Shown: positions 18,173 to 27,618, counted from the stretch's first letter. The stretch: 42,997 nucleotides of DNA from Armatimonadota bacterium (GCA_016190935.1 JACPPP010000211.1:1-42997), one strand, 5' to 3'. Notes: generated by a model from the sequence alone, not told the origin. Numbers and translations: made by a program.

Positions 18173-19011
18173 ACCCAAAAGTTTCTGTTCTCCTGAATAC
18201 TTTAAACGAGGAGCGGAATATCCGCAACTGTCTCGAATCCGTTAAGTGGGCTGATGAGATCGTCGTGGTCGACATGTACAGCGATGACAAGACGGTCCAG
18301 ATCGCACAGGAGTATACTGACAAGGTTTTCTTCCACGAACGTATGGGCTATGCTGATCCCGCACGGCAATTTGCCCTGGAGCAAGTCAGTAATGACTGGA
18401 TTCTGCTGGTGGATGCTGACGAGTTGATTCCACGGAGACTGCGTGATTGCATACTGGAAATTGCCGCCTGCGACCAGTGGGACGTCGTTTTGATCCCGCG
18501 CACGAACTATTTCTTCGGCCATGCTATGAAAGGAGCCAACTGGGGACCGATGCAAGACGTCGTGCCGCGGTTTTTCAAGAGACCGGCGATGCGTTTTTCA
18601 GAGCAGGTGCATCGATTCTATCACCCTGACCCGACTGCACGAGTAAGAACACTGAACGATGAATCGTGTGCTATTATCCACTTTAATTATGTGGACGTTG
18701 AACAATTCATCGAGAAGCTCAATCGTTATACGACCATAGAGGCTAATCTTGCGAGAGCGCAGGGCAGGCAGTTGTCTCTGACTCGGGTGCTGTATGAAGT
18801 GATTCGTGAAGTTGGCGGTCGGTTCATAGTAAGAAAGGGGTACAGGGACGGGTTTCAGGGCTTTCTGCTGTCGATGCTGATGGCTAGCTATCATGTAAGC
18901 AGTGCGTTGAAGCTGTATCTCTTGAACAAATATGACTCTGAAGAGGTAAGTCGTAAGATATTGGATGATTATGAATGCATCGCATCACGCACGCTTGCGG
19001 AGTACGGTTGA
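18169..19011 (+). CDS. Glycosyltransferase family 2
   Basis: KVSVLLNTLNEERNIRNCLESVKWADEIVVVDMYSDDKT...WILLVDADELIPRRL; GTG start overlaps the upstream TGA. Confidence 0.92.
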   Translation: MNPKVSVLLNTLNEERNIRNCLESVKWADEIVVVDMYSDDKTVQIAQEYTDKVFFHERMGYADPARQFALEQVSNDWILLVDADELIPRRLRDCILEIAACDQWDVVLIPRTNYFFGHAMKGANWGPMQDVVPRFFKRPAMRFSEQVHRFYHPDPTARVRTLNDESCAIIHFNYVDVEQFIEKLNRYTTIEANLARAQGRQLSLTRVLYEVIREVGGRFIVRKGYRDGFQGFLLSMLMASYHVSSALKLYLLNKYDSEEVSRKILDDYECIASRTLAEYG

Positions 19012-20140
19012 TGTCGTCGCGACCGAGGGCTTTGATAAGCCGGACCACACGGCAATGGACAGTCGAGTCTGGATCGTCATCATAAATTGGAACGGCTGGC
19101 GCGATACGATCGAGTGCCTGGAGAGCGTGTTCCGTATCGATTATCCAAACTATCGCGTGATAGTTTGCGACAATGCCTCAGAAGATGGGTCTCTTGAACA
19201 TATCAAGGCGTGGGCTGAAGGACGCATGGACGTGTTCGTGCCGACAGATAACTCGCTGCGCTCACTCTCGTTTCCGCCAGTTCCTAAGCCCATCTCTTAC
19301 ATTGAGTACGGCAGAGCTCCTGCGGAGAAGGGTGGCGACTCGACTCACGCTGACGCAAGACTTGTTCTGATCGGGACTGGCGCTAACCTGGGCTTCGCAG
19401 GAGGAAACAACGTCGGCCTGCGTTACGCGCTCGCGCGGGATGATTCCGATTACGTATGGCTGCTTAATAACGACACTGTTGTGCATTCCAAAGCCTTAGG
19501 GCTGATGGTTAAACGGATGCAGGAAAGTCCTAACGCTGGAATGTGCGGTGCCACAGTCCTCTATTATGACGAGCCGGAGAAGGTGCAAGCGCTTGGCGGA
19601 GGCGTCTACAATAGGTGGCTTGGTCTGTCCAGCCATATCGGCGCGTTCCGTCCCACAGGCTGCCCGGCTGAACCCGAACGAGTCGAACGTCAGATGGACT
19701 ACATTCTTGGCGCATGCGCGCTGGTATCGAAACCATTCCTGCAAAACGTCGGCCTGATGTGCGAGGATTACTTTCTGTACTATGAAGAGGTTGATTGGGC
19801 GTTGCGGGCACGAGGACACTACTCTTTGGCCTATGCTCCAGAGAGCATCGTCTACCATAAAGAAGGAAGAGCTACCGGCGCCAGCAATTCAAAGCAGGAA
19901 GAGAAGAGCCTAACCTCCGATTTCTTCCTCATCAAGAGCAGGTTCACTCTGTCCAGAAAGTTCTTCCCCTGGCTGCTGCCGACGGTCTATATCGGGCTGT
20001 TAGTTACCTTGGTTCGTAGGATCGGCCGGGGTCGATGGTGGGCAAGATTGTGGATGATAGCAAGGCTAGCGATGGAAGTACGACACAGAGGCAGATGCTC
20101 GGTTGGAGAAGCGCCGAGACTTGAGGAGTCGCGTCGCTAA
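18965..20140 (+). CDS. Glycosyltransferase family 2 (rhamnosyltransferase-like); start may be 19055
   Basis: VWIVIINWNGWRDTIECLESVF...VIVCDNASEDGS...LLNNDTVV...DYFLYYEEVDWALRARGHY. Confidence 0.92.
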   Translation: MIMNASHHARLRSTVDVVATEGFDKPDHTAMDSRVWIVIINWNGWRDTIECLESVFRIDYPNYRVIVCDNASEDGSLEHIKAWAEGRMDVFVPTDNSLRSLSFPPVPKPISYIEYGRAPAEKGGDSTHADARLVLIGTGANLGFAGGNNVGLRYALARDDSDYVWLLNNDTVVHSKALGLMVKRMQESPNAGMCGATVLYYDEPEKVQALGGGVYNRWLGLSSHIGAFRPTGCPAEPERVERQMDYILGACALVSKPFLQNVGLMCEDYFLYYEEVDWALRARGHYSLAYAPESIVYHKEGRATGASNSKQEEKSLTSDFFLIKSRFTLSRKFFPWLLPTVYIGLLVTLVRRIGRGRWWARLWMIARLAMEVRHRGRCSVGEAPRLEESRR

Positions 20141-21450
20141 TGGCAACGGCAGCAGGATACAATTCAATTAGGCGTCTGGATCCACTGTACATTATTATGG
20201 GCTTCGGTGGTGTGCTGCTGCTTACTAATAAGATTCCGGCTCTGGCCATAGCTGCCACTCTGGTTACCGTGTACCTAGGCATTTCGGCGTGGCTTATGAG
20301 CGGCAGGATACTCTCCATCTGTGGTAAGCCCTTCGCATTGCTAGGCTGCATGTATACTTATCTGCTCATCAGCTACTTCGCCAGCGGCCAGCCAGCCTCC
20401 GGTCTTGTGTCCTACGATTTTCTGAAGGAAGACGGCAATTTCTTCTTTGCCTATGCCATGTTCTTTGCCTTTGTCGCGTCTAATCTCAACTATAGGTCGC
20501 TGTTCTCGGTCTATCACACTCTGGTATTATTGGCCTTTTCGTTTGCGGCGGTTCTGGGTGTGATCGAAATAGCACTCGGAAAGCCGGGTCTCGTATCAAG
20601 TTATTATCAGGGAGAGTTTTATTTCTCGGCGCTCAATAAGTCGCATAACGCAACAGGCTCCGTCTACGCGGCGGCATGCATTGTAGCGCTCTCGGCGTGG
20701 CTTTTCCGAAGTAAGACCCAGAAGACGAAGTGGCATTATCTATTGGCTCTACTGTGCTGTTTACTCGGACTTCTTATCACCAAGAGCAGGGGAAGCATTC
20801 TATCCTTTGCCTTGGCTGCAGCCTTTCTCTTCTACAAGCGCTACGGACCGTGGTTCATCGCTAAGAGGCAGTTTATATCCCTCATTACTGCGGTCACCAT
20901 TGCAGCTATCTTCACGGGTGCGCATGTCAGATGGATCCACGCTGTGAACTATCCGAGTGACACGAACATTGTTGACCGAGTGACGAAGTGGCAAAACGCC
21001 TGGCTATTGTTTACACTGAGCCCCGCAATTGGCGTCGGATTTGGAAGATACAACGATATTTGTCCGCCGCTCACCGTCATCGATCCTCCTCTATTGGATG
21101 GTATTCCCGGCCTGGCTTCGCTTTGTACCAATGCCACTCCCGTCTATGACAGCTCTCACGCTCACAACTCTTACCTCCAGTTCCTTGCCGAAACCGGTAT
21201 TTTGGGTCTGGGACTCCTGCTCTGGTTCTGGCACTCTATATATGTTCGGCTCTCCCGCGCCTTCAAGATTACACAAGATGAGAGCATAAGAACCGCGTCG
21301 GTACAAGGAATGAGTAATATCATTCTTCTTCTCATTCTGTCCTTAACCGAAAACTATCTATCGGCGACCACAGTTATGTTGTTTATGTCGTCGAGCATCG
21401 GCATCAGCCTTGGCTTGATCGGCCGCTCCGACGCCGCACGTGAGAGATGA
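20140..21450 (+). CDS. O-antigen ligase/polymerase (Wzy/WaaL-like)
   Basis: Multi-TM; AHNSYLQFLAETGILGLGLLLWFW motif. Confidence 0.85.
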   Translation: MATAAGYNSIRRLDPLYIIMGFGGVLLLTNKIPALAIAATLVTVYLGISAWLMSGRILSICGKPFALLGCMYTYLLISYFASGQPASGLVSYDFLKEDGNFFFAYAMFFAFVASNLNYRSLFSVYHTLVLLAFSFAAVLGVIEIALGKPGLVSSYYQGEFYFSALNKSHNATGSVYAAACIVALSAWLFRSKTQKTKWHYLLALLCCLLGLLITKSRGSILSFALAAAFLFYKRYGPWFIAKRQFISLITAVTIAAIFTGAHVRWIHAVNYPSDTNIVDRVTKWQNAWLLFTLSPAIGVGFGRYNDICPPLTVIDPPLLDGIPGLASLCTNATPVYDSSHAHNSYLQFLAETGILGLGLLLWFWHSIYVRLSRAFKITQDESIRTASVQGMSNIILLLILSLTENYLSATTVMLFMSSSIGISLGLIGRSDAARER

Positions 21451-21485
21451 GCCGCCCGACTCCTGAGAGTGTGCCCGGCCAACGC

Positions 21486-22724
21486 TCACCTTCCAAGCTT
21501 CAGCAGGTCCGTGCGGTATCTGGCAACATCCATTTTCTTCTGAGAACGCAGCATTTCCCAAAGGTGACGACTAATTATTTCTGCGATTCTGTGGATTGCT
21601 TCGTGGCGCGACAGACCCTCTGACATCAATCTTTTTAGAGCATCACGAGCCTCATGCGGATTGTTTGAGGCAATCTGCCTTTCGACCACAGCGTGCATAT
21701 ACACGTGCATTCGGGGGTTTACACCGTCCTCGGTCTCCGACGCCGCGTTCGCGGCGTCGGGTCCGAACCACTCCGCATACTCTGGATGTTCGTCCCAGAC
21801 AGCGGCTACGATTTCATGTTCATCTTCCTCACTTTTGACCAACACCTTGTCTATAGCTGCTTCGTATTCGTCTTCGGGAAGCGCTCCCACTTCATCAAGC
21901 GCGTCAGCGATCGATCGAATATGGTCCGAATCCCCCAGCTCTACTGCCAGTTCAAAGGCTTTTCGGAGCAAGGGAATAGCGCGTTCTTCGTCCCCAGTAC
22001 GTAGGAGTGTAAAACCAAAGGTTTCATAGTTGTAAATCTCATCGGGTTCTTCGGCCGCCAGTTCCTGCTGAATCGCGAGGCCGGCGGCGGGGTTGCCTGA
22101 ACGGATGAGCATATCACCCTTTTCGCGCCTCAGCCCGGCCAATATCTCAGGTATTGCCGCGGCCGCCGATGCTAACCCGATCAATCTGTCGGCGCACTCG
22201 AGCGCAGCAGCCCAATCAGCCTCGTTCGTGCACCAATAGCTGAGCTGGAGGAGTTGGCCCTGATAGTCAACAAGATGATCGAACTCACCGCTTGTTCCGA
22301 GCAGTTCCAGAGCGCGGCGGGCGTAGTCTCGGTCGCGCCGCGGCGCCTTGTCGGCAAGGAACGCAAGCTCGACGTCGTAGAAGCCCTGGTCCAGATCCAG
22401 TAGCTGGCCACGGTACTTGTTGCGAAGCATTGCATCAAGGCGCTCTACACGGAAAACATGAGTGCTGATCTCGGCCATGTGTTCTGCGTCCCAGAAGTCG
22501 GACTTCGGTGGAGGGATGTTCAGTTGGCGGGATTCGTCTAGGATTGCGTCCCACATCGGACCTTCCCCGGTCGCAGGCCAGCAGCACAGCTTGTACTTCT
22601 TCCCGCTGCCGCACGGGCACGCGGCATTCCTCCCCTTCGGCGGGGGATCCGGACATATTTCACTCAGCACGTAATTCCACAAACTTTTGCTAATATTGGA
22701 GAACTCAAACAACACAATCGACAT
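21486..22724 (-). CDS. SEC-C zinc-binding protein with TPR-like middle and DUF1841-like C-terminus
   Basis: GRNAACPCGSGKKYKLCC = SEC-C; C-term NPRMHVYMHAVVERQIASNNPHEARDALKRLMSEGLSRHEAIHRIAEIISRHLWEM. Confidence 0.75.
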   Translation of the reverse strand: MSIVLFEFSNISKSLWNYVLSEICPDPPPKGRNAACPCGSGKKYKLCCWPATGEGPMWDAILDESRQLNIPPPKSDFWDAEHMAEISTHVFRVERLDAMLRNKYRGQLLDLDQGFYDVELAFLADKAPRRDRDYARRALELLGTSGEFDHLVDYQGQLLQLSYWCTNEADWAAALECADRLIGLASAAAAIPEILAGLRREKGDMLIRSGNPAAGLAIQQELAAEEPDEIYNYETFGFTLLRTGDEERAIPLLRKAFELAVELGDSDHIRSIADALDEVGALPEDEYEAAIDKVLVKSEEDEHEIVAAVWDEHPEYAEWFGPDAANAASETEDGVNPRMHVYMHAVVERQIASNNPHEARDALKRLMSEGLSRHEAIHRIAEIISRHLWEMLRSQKKMDVARYRTDLLKLGR

Positions 22725-22731
22725 AGTTTAG

Positions 22732-23004
22732 TCACCGGTTCCTATACGTTGTCAACCGCTGATTTGTTTCCTGGTCACTCAACCCTTTTACCTCAAAGGT
22801 CTTGTCCCGGCTCTTTTCACCGGAGACGAGAGTGATTTGCGCTCGCTTGACATCCAGGACCTTGGCCAGGAACTCTATGCAGGCTTTGTTAGCAGCGCCC
22901 TCGACCGGCGGCGCGGTGAGCTTTATGGCAAGAACATCGTCCCGCCAGCCGATTATTTCGTCTTTTGATCCCCTCGGGGTTACTCTGACCTTCAGTCGCG
23001 CCAT
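22732..23004 (-). CDS. DUF167 / YggU family protein (UPF0235)
   Basis: RLKVRVTPRGSKDEIIGWRDDVLAIKLTAPPVEGAANKACIEFLAKVLDVKRAQITLVSGEKSRDKTFEVKGL. Confidence 0.93.
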   Translation of the reverse strand: MARLKVRVTPRGSKDEIIGWRDDVLAIKLTAPPVEGAANKACIEFLAKVLDVKRAQITLVSGEKSRDKTFEVKGLSDQETNQRLTTYRNR

Positions 23005-23009
23005 GGGAA

Positions 23010-23172
23010 GCTTTCAGCGTTCAGCTATCAGCCGTCAGCGGGGTGTTGGGTGTTGGGTGCTGGGTGCTGGTAAGAGTCATGGGACATGGGTCATGGGGCA
23101 TGGGAAGGCCCTCTGTTACCTGTTACCTGTTACCTGTTACCTGTCACCTGTTACCTGTTACCTCAGCTTACC
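23010..23172. repeat. Composite heptad element A: (TCAGCNN)n-(GTGTTGG)n-(TCATGGG)n-(TGTTACC)n
   Basis: TTCAGCGTTCAGCTATCAGCCGTCAGC; GGTGTTGGGTGTTGGGTGCTGGGTGCTGG; TCATGGGACATGGGTCATGGGGCATGGG; AAGGCCCTC; TGTTACC x7 with variants. Confidence 0.95.
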
Positions 23173-23179
23173 TCAGCCG

Positions 23180-23624
23180 CTTCAGTGCCACCAACGGCAG
23201 CAGCCGCTCGACGTCCTCCTTTTTTCCTATTTCTGTGCCATCGCTCATAGCAGTGGACGCGCCTGCCCATTGAGATAACCGCTATCTCGATCCCAAGCCG
23301 CACGAGTTCCTCCGCGGCATCTGCAACTTCTTCAACGGAAGATAGCTCTGCACTACAAAGTCACCGGGCTTCGTCCAGATTCGGCTTTATCATCATCGGA
23401 CAGGCAGGCATTCCCAGCTTGAGCGGTTCGCCGTCAGCATCAAGGATCGCGCGCGTCCCCACGGCCTGGGCTATTTCTATAAGCTCGCGATAGACCTCCG
23501 TATTGACTCCCTCTCCGCCTGCGTCGAGTTCCGTCCTATCGATCCGGTTGGTATCACCGAGGACGATACTCTTGACGTAGATGGTCTTGTCGAGGGTCGG
23601 GTTAAGCGTAACGGTGGTGATCAT
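23180..23624 (-). pseudogene. Decayed PfkB-family 1-phosphofructokinase
   Basis: Start MITTVTLNPTLDKTIYVKSIVLGDTNRIDRTELDAGGEGVN joins directly to mid-protein YRELIEIAQAVGTRAILDADGEPLKLGMPACPMMIKPNLDEA, then a stop/frame break, then ELSSVEEVADAAEELVRLGIEIAVISMG. Confidence 0.82.
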
Positions 23625-23626
23625 AT

Positions 23627-23675
23627 GAGCGATGAGCTACGAGTTATGAGTTGTGAGTTGTGAGTTGTGAGTAAC
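23627..23675. repeat. Heptad repeat, GAGTTRT word
   Basis: GAGCGAT GAGCTAC GAGTTAT GAGTTGT GAGTTGT GAGTTGT GAGTAAC. Confidence 0.92.
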
Positions 23676-23700
23676 CATGTCATCCTGGGCAGTATATACT

Positions 23701-23788
23701 TGTCATCCTGTGCGTTGCGTTGGATCTACTCTCGGTTGCAGATCTCCTGCCACTTGAGGACAGATTCTTCGCTGTGCTCAGAATGACA
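23701..23788. repeat. Imperfect inverted repeat (TGTCATYCTG... word)
   Basis: TGTCATCCTGTGCGTTGCGTTGGATCT (23701-23727) and AGATTCTTCGCTGTGCTCAGAATGACA (23762-23788). Confidence 0.8.
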
Positions 23789-23790
23789 GG

Positions 23791-23845
23791 ACTTTTTGAC
23801 TTTTGGCTTTGGACTTTTGACTTTGCACTTGTCACTTGTCACTTC
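23791..23845. repeat. Heptad repeat, GACTTTT/CACTTGT word
   Basis: ACTTTTT GACTTTT GGCTTTG GACTTTT GACTTTG CACTTGT CACTTGT CACTTCA. Confidence 0.88.
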
Positions 23846-23858
23846 ATGCACAATGACT

Positions 23859-24815
23859 CTACTCGTGGTATTTGATCTCGCTTGCCTGAATTCCGGAGAC
23901 GGCGCCGTTTTTTGCGGCCTTGCCGTTCGATCCGAAAAGCCTTATATAGTAGCGCACGACTTCTTTTACGGCATTCTTGCCGGGAAGCAGTACCTTGCGC
24001 ATATCCTTCTCGTTCGGTCGCTCGGCGAAAGCTTCCTTCATGCCGCGCAGGAAGGCCATGCTCAGTTCTGTAGCCACATTGATCTTGGAGACTCCATGCT
24101 TGATGGCATCTTCAATAGTGCCTTCGTGGTTAGCCAGTTTTACCTGTTTTGCTGAGGCGTCCTCGCGCGTACAGAGAACTCCAGAGGCCCCATGCAGCAC
24201 AATCGGCACGCCTGTCCGGCGGCGGATGTCATCAAGCCGCTCGATGTTGAGAGGCTGGATGCTCTCCTTCATACCGTGAACACTGCCTATAGCAGCAGCC
24301 AGAGAGTCGCATTCGGTCCCTTCGATGAATTTCTCGGCCTGCTCCGGGTCGGCCATCAGGTCTTCGACCTGCTCAGGCGTCAGGTTGTCCTCGATCTTCG
24401 GAATCTTGCCAAGCTCGGCCTCGACAGGGATACCTATTGAGTGGGCAATCTCCGTGATCTTACGGGTGGTCTTGATGTTGTCATCGAGCCGGAGGGCTGA
24501 ACCATCGAACATAAGGCTGGTGAACCCCGCCCGCAGGCACCTTACGTTCTGGAGAAAGTCGGTGCCATGGTCAAGATGGAGCACTACCGGGACAGTCGCA
24601 AGTTCAGCCGCTGTCTTAACGAGCATACTGGCAAACTCCAGGCCGGCGTAGGCTATCGCTCCCTGGCTGACCTGCAGGATGACCGGGGACTGCTCTTCCT
24701 CGGCTGTTTCGATGACCGCTTGAACGCACTCCATGTTGTTGGCATTGAACGCCCCGATGGCGAAACCCTCCGCCTGGGCCCGCTGCAGCAACTCTTTGCT
24801 GGTCACTAATGGCAT
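23859..24815 (-). CDS. fba: Class II fructose-bisphosphate aldolase
   Basis: GFAIGAFNANNMECVQAVIETAEEEQSPVILQVSQGA...VPVVLHLDHGTD...FTSLMFDGSA...LAAAIGSVHGM...IVLHGASG...KINVATEL. Confidence 0.95.
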   Translation of the reverse strand: MPLVTSKELLQRAQAEGFAIGAFNANNMECVQAVIETAEEEQSPVILQVSQGAIAYAGLEFASMLVKTAAELATVPVVLHLDHGTDFLQNVRCLRAGFTSLMFDGSALRLDDNIKTTRKITEIAHSIGIPVEAELGKIPKIEDNLTPEQVEDLMADPEQAEKFIEGTECDSLAAAIGSVHGMKESIQPLNIERLDDIRRRTGVPIVLHGASGVLCTREDASAKQVKLANHEGTIEDAIKHGVSKINVATELSMAFLRGMKEAFAERPNEKDMRKVLLPGKNAVKEVVRYYIRLFGSNGKAAKNGAVSGIQASEIKYHE

Positions 24816-24901
24816 AACTGCTGTGTCACGCGGGTCCGCACCGCGCTGCCTCCTTGTACTTACGTTATGTTATAAGCGGCGGGAATAACCCGCCGCCAGT
24901 C

Positions 24902-25471
24902 TTAAGCCTCCGGTTCTATCAGGCCGTAGTTTCCGTCTTTGCGACGATACACTACGTTCACGGCCTCCGTGTCCTGATTGAGGAACACGAAGAAGTCGTG
25001 ATGAAGCAGTTCCATCTGGTTTGCCGCTTCCTCGGGCGCCATAGGCTTGATCGGGAACCGTTTTGTTCTTACTATCTCAGGCGCCAACTCCTCTTCGGCT
25101 GCTAATTCGGGCGACTCAACCCCAGCAACCTCTGCCAGCATCTGCTCACGCTGAGCCTGCCGCTCTCTCGGGCCTTCCTCAGCAGCTCTACCGTAGTGCT
25201 TGCCTTTGAACTTCTTTACTCGCCTCTCAAGCTTATCAACCACTTGATCAATAGAGGCGTACATATCATCGGTGCGCTCCTCTCCACGCAGGAGCACCCC
25301 ATCCCCCTCGAGCATGACCTCAACAATGTGCCAGTTCCTCTGAACGCTCTGAGTGACCTGCGCTTCCTTTATCTCCCCGAAGTACTTCTCCAGCTTCTGG
25401 ATTTTCTTTTCCGCGTAACGCTTAAGCGCGTCCGTCACTTCCACGTTCTTGCCCTTAACAGTTATGAGCAT
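24902..25471 (-). CDS. hpf: Long-form ribosome hibernation promoting factor
   Basis: ITVKGKNVEVTDALKRYAEKKIQKLEKYF...; C-term RTKRFPIKPMAPEEAANQMELLHHDFFVFLNQDTEAVNVVYRRKDGNYGLIEPE. Confidence 0.96.
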   Translation of the reverse strand: MLITVKGKNVEVTDALKRYAEKKIQKLEKYFGEIKEAQVTQSVQRNWHIVEVMLEGDGVLLRGEERTDDMYASIDQVVDKLERRVKKFKGKHYGRAAEEGPRERQAQREQMLAEVAGVESPELAAEEELAPEIVRTKRFPIKPMAPEEAANQMELLHHDFFVFLNQDTEAVNVVYRRKDGNYGLIEPEA

Positions 25472-25593
25472 TAAGAGTGGAAACTCCTTTCGACGTTCTG
25501 CCGCGGGTCCGCTGACCCAAACGTTAAGAGTTTAGCACGGGGATGGAGGGAATGTCAATGTCATGAAAGACAGACGGATCAAGTTGGGGGTAA

Positions 25594-25677
25594 GGGATTT
25601 CAGATTTCAGATTGCAGATTGTAGATTGAACCGGAGGGATTTCAATCTGAAATCTAAAATCTCAAATCTGAAATCCC
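25594..25677. repeat. Heptad repeat, GATTTCA/AATCTGA word, as long inverted pair
   Basis: GGGATTTCAGATTTCAGATTGCAGATTGTAGATTGAA ... TTTCAATCTGAAATCTAAAATCTCAAATCTGAAATCCC; ~36-bp imperfect stem. Confidence 0.93.
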
Positions 25678-25688
25678 TCCAGTGAAAC

Positions 25689-27386
25689 TCACGATTTCGT
25701 TCCACCTACGACTTCTCCAAGCGCATACGAACGCTTGACGTCCATAAGCTTCGCTTTCACTCGCTGCCCGACGTATTTTCCACCGTTTGAGAGGTCTATC
25801 AGGTATCCGTCAAGCCACGCCGTAGACCTCGGCAGCAGAGAGAACGGGTTGCGGACTACGTGGCATTCTACGAGTTCGGCAGGTTTGTAAGGCAGCATCT
25901 GCCGCTCTATCTCCTGGAGGTTTCCAGGCACGATCTCATACTTTTCAATATGCAAATCTTCGTTTGCCCTGATGTAGACCGCTCTGCGGAGCCGCCTTTC
26001 TATCTCGTCAATGGTCTCTCCCATAGGCCCGACCAGGTGAATGGCCACCTCCGGATGCACGCTGACCACGAAAGCTTCCTCGTCTGTTTCAGACATGAGC
26101 TTCTTAAGCTCGCGTTCGACTTCAATCGAGATAGTCTCCGGGGATTCTATCCTCCCGCGGCCCTGGCAGTAGGGACAAGGCTCCGTCAGCGCCTCAGAGA
26201 TCGTCTCGCCGGTCCGCTTTCTTGTCATCTCTATCAGCCCGAGCGGGCTGATGTGTGAGATCTTGGTCCTCGACCGGTCTTTTCTGAGCGTTTTCTCCAG
26301 GGCCGATACCACGTGCTGCCTGTCCTTCGGGTTCACCATATCGATAAAGTCGATGATGATGATGCCTCCGATATCGCGCAGCCTGAGCTGCCTTGCGATC
26401 TCGGTCACAGCTTCAAGGTTCGTCTTGAGTATCGTGTCCGAGAGACTGGTAGTGCCTATATACTTGCCCGTGTTGACATCAATCGTGGTGAGCGCCTCTG
26501 TCTCGTCTATCGTAAGATGCCCGCCGGATTTCAGCCACACCTTTCGTCTCAGAAGACGCTCGATCTCTGTTTCCAGCGCGAACCTCTCGAATACGGGCTC
26601 CGACTCTTCATAAAGCTGGATTCGAGACTTCATCTTCGGCGAGAGCAGTTCGATCAGCTCGGTAGCCTTTTCGTAGTCCACCGACGAGTCGATCAGCATC
26701 TTCGTCACATCCGATCCGAAGACGTCCCTGATGGTCTTGTAAATCAGCGACAGGTCCTGGTGGACCAACCCCGGCGCTCTTATCTTCCGCGCTTTCTCCT
26801 GGATCTGGTTCCACATTCTAAGCAGGAACTCAAGGTCCTGCCTCAGATCACCTTCGCTCTTGCCCTCGGCCTCCGTCCGGACTATCAGTCCGAACCCGAG
26901 CGGCTTCATGTTGTCGGCGATCCTTTTCAGCCTATCGCGCTCGCTGCCTTCTTCTACCTTTCTTGAAATGCCGATGTTATCGGCATCCGGCATCAGCACA
27001 AGGTAGCGTCCGGGCAGAGAGATTCTGGTCGATACCCTTGAGCCCTTTGTCCCACGCGGCCCTTTTATTACCTGGACAAGCAGTTCCTGGCCTGCCTTGA
27101 TGAGGTCTCTTATCCGCACCTGCCTGCCCTCTCTTCGCGCGGAAGGCAGCTCGTCGTCGGCCTCGGGCAGAACGTCCGCGACATAAAGAAACGCGTTTCG
27201 CTCCAGACCTATGTCCACAAACGCCGCATCCATACCGGGAAGAACGTTGGAAACTTTACACTTGTAAATACTTCCGACTACGCGCTCGGCTCGCTCGATA
27301 TGCAATTCGACGAGCTTTCCTGCCTCTATCAGCGCGACCCGGGTCTCCCTGGTATCGACGTTTACTATTATTTCTTTCGACAACAA
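25689..27386 (-). CDS. rng: Ribonuclease G/E family
   Basis: KEIIVNVDTRETRVALIEAGKLVELHIER...GSIYKCKVSNVLPGMDAAFVDIG; DVNTGKY; IIIDFIDM; RKRTGETISEALTEPCPYCQGRG. Confidence 0.96.
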   Translation of the reverse strand: MLSKEIIVNVDTRETRVALIEAGKLVELHIERAERVVGSIYKCKVSNVLPGMDAAFVDIGLERNAFLYVADVLPEADDELPSARREGRQVRIRDLIKAGQELLVQVIKGPRGTKGSRVSTRISLPGRYLVLMPDADNIGISRKVEEGSERDRLKRIADNMKPLGFGLIVRTEAEGKSEGDLRQDLEFLLRMWNQIQEKARKIRAPGLVHQDLSLIYKTIRDVFGSDVTKMLIDSSVDYEKATELIELLSPKMKSRIQLYEESEPVFERFALETEIERLLRRKVWLKSGGHLTIDETEALTTIDVNTGKYIGTTSLSDTILKTNLEAVTEIARQLRLRDIGGIIIIDFIDMVNPKDRQHVVSALEKTLRKDRSRTKISHISPLGLIEMTRKRTGETISEALTEPCPYCQGRGRIESPETISIEVERELKKLMSETDEEAFVVSVHPEVAIHLVGPMGETIDEIERRLRRAVYIRANEDLHIEKYEIVPGNLQEIERQMLPYKPAELVECHVVRNPFSLLPRSTAWLDGYLIDLSNGGKYVGQRVKAKLMDVKRSYALGEVVGGTKS

Positions 27387-27437
27387 CTATCACCTCCTTT
27401 CTTGTCTGTTTTTCATTGCAAAATGCTCCTTAAAAAG

Positions 27438-27512
27438 CTGTCAGCCGTCAGCTATCAGCAATCAGCCTCCGGCGGGGGCCGGGTGTCAGGGGCCAGGTGC
27501 TGGAGGGATTGC
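27438..27512. repeat. Heptad repeats, TCAGCNN word followed by GGGGCCN/GGTGYCA word
   Basis: CTGTCAG CCGTCAG CTATCAG CAATCAG CC; then GGGGGCC GGGTGTC AGGGGCC AGGTGCT GG. Confidence 0.85.
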
Positions 27513-27618
27513 AGATTGAAGTCTTTACGATGGGTGGCTATCTACGAATCGCCGCCTATCATGTTTTTTGGTATTGCCCGTATAAAGCATAGTGGCTCCA
27601 GGTTCGGTTGTTTTGCCT

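Noticed and set aside
16122-21450. EPS/O-antigen cluster as a novel system
   Set aside because: Gene content (methyltransferase, Wzx, two GT2, Wzy-like) is ordinary for surface polysaccharide loci.
23037-23172. CRISPR array
   Set aside because: Repeat period is 7 bp with no unique spacers, no 25-35-bp direct repeats and no cas genes.
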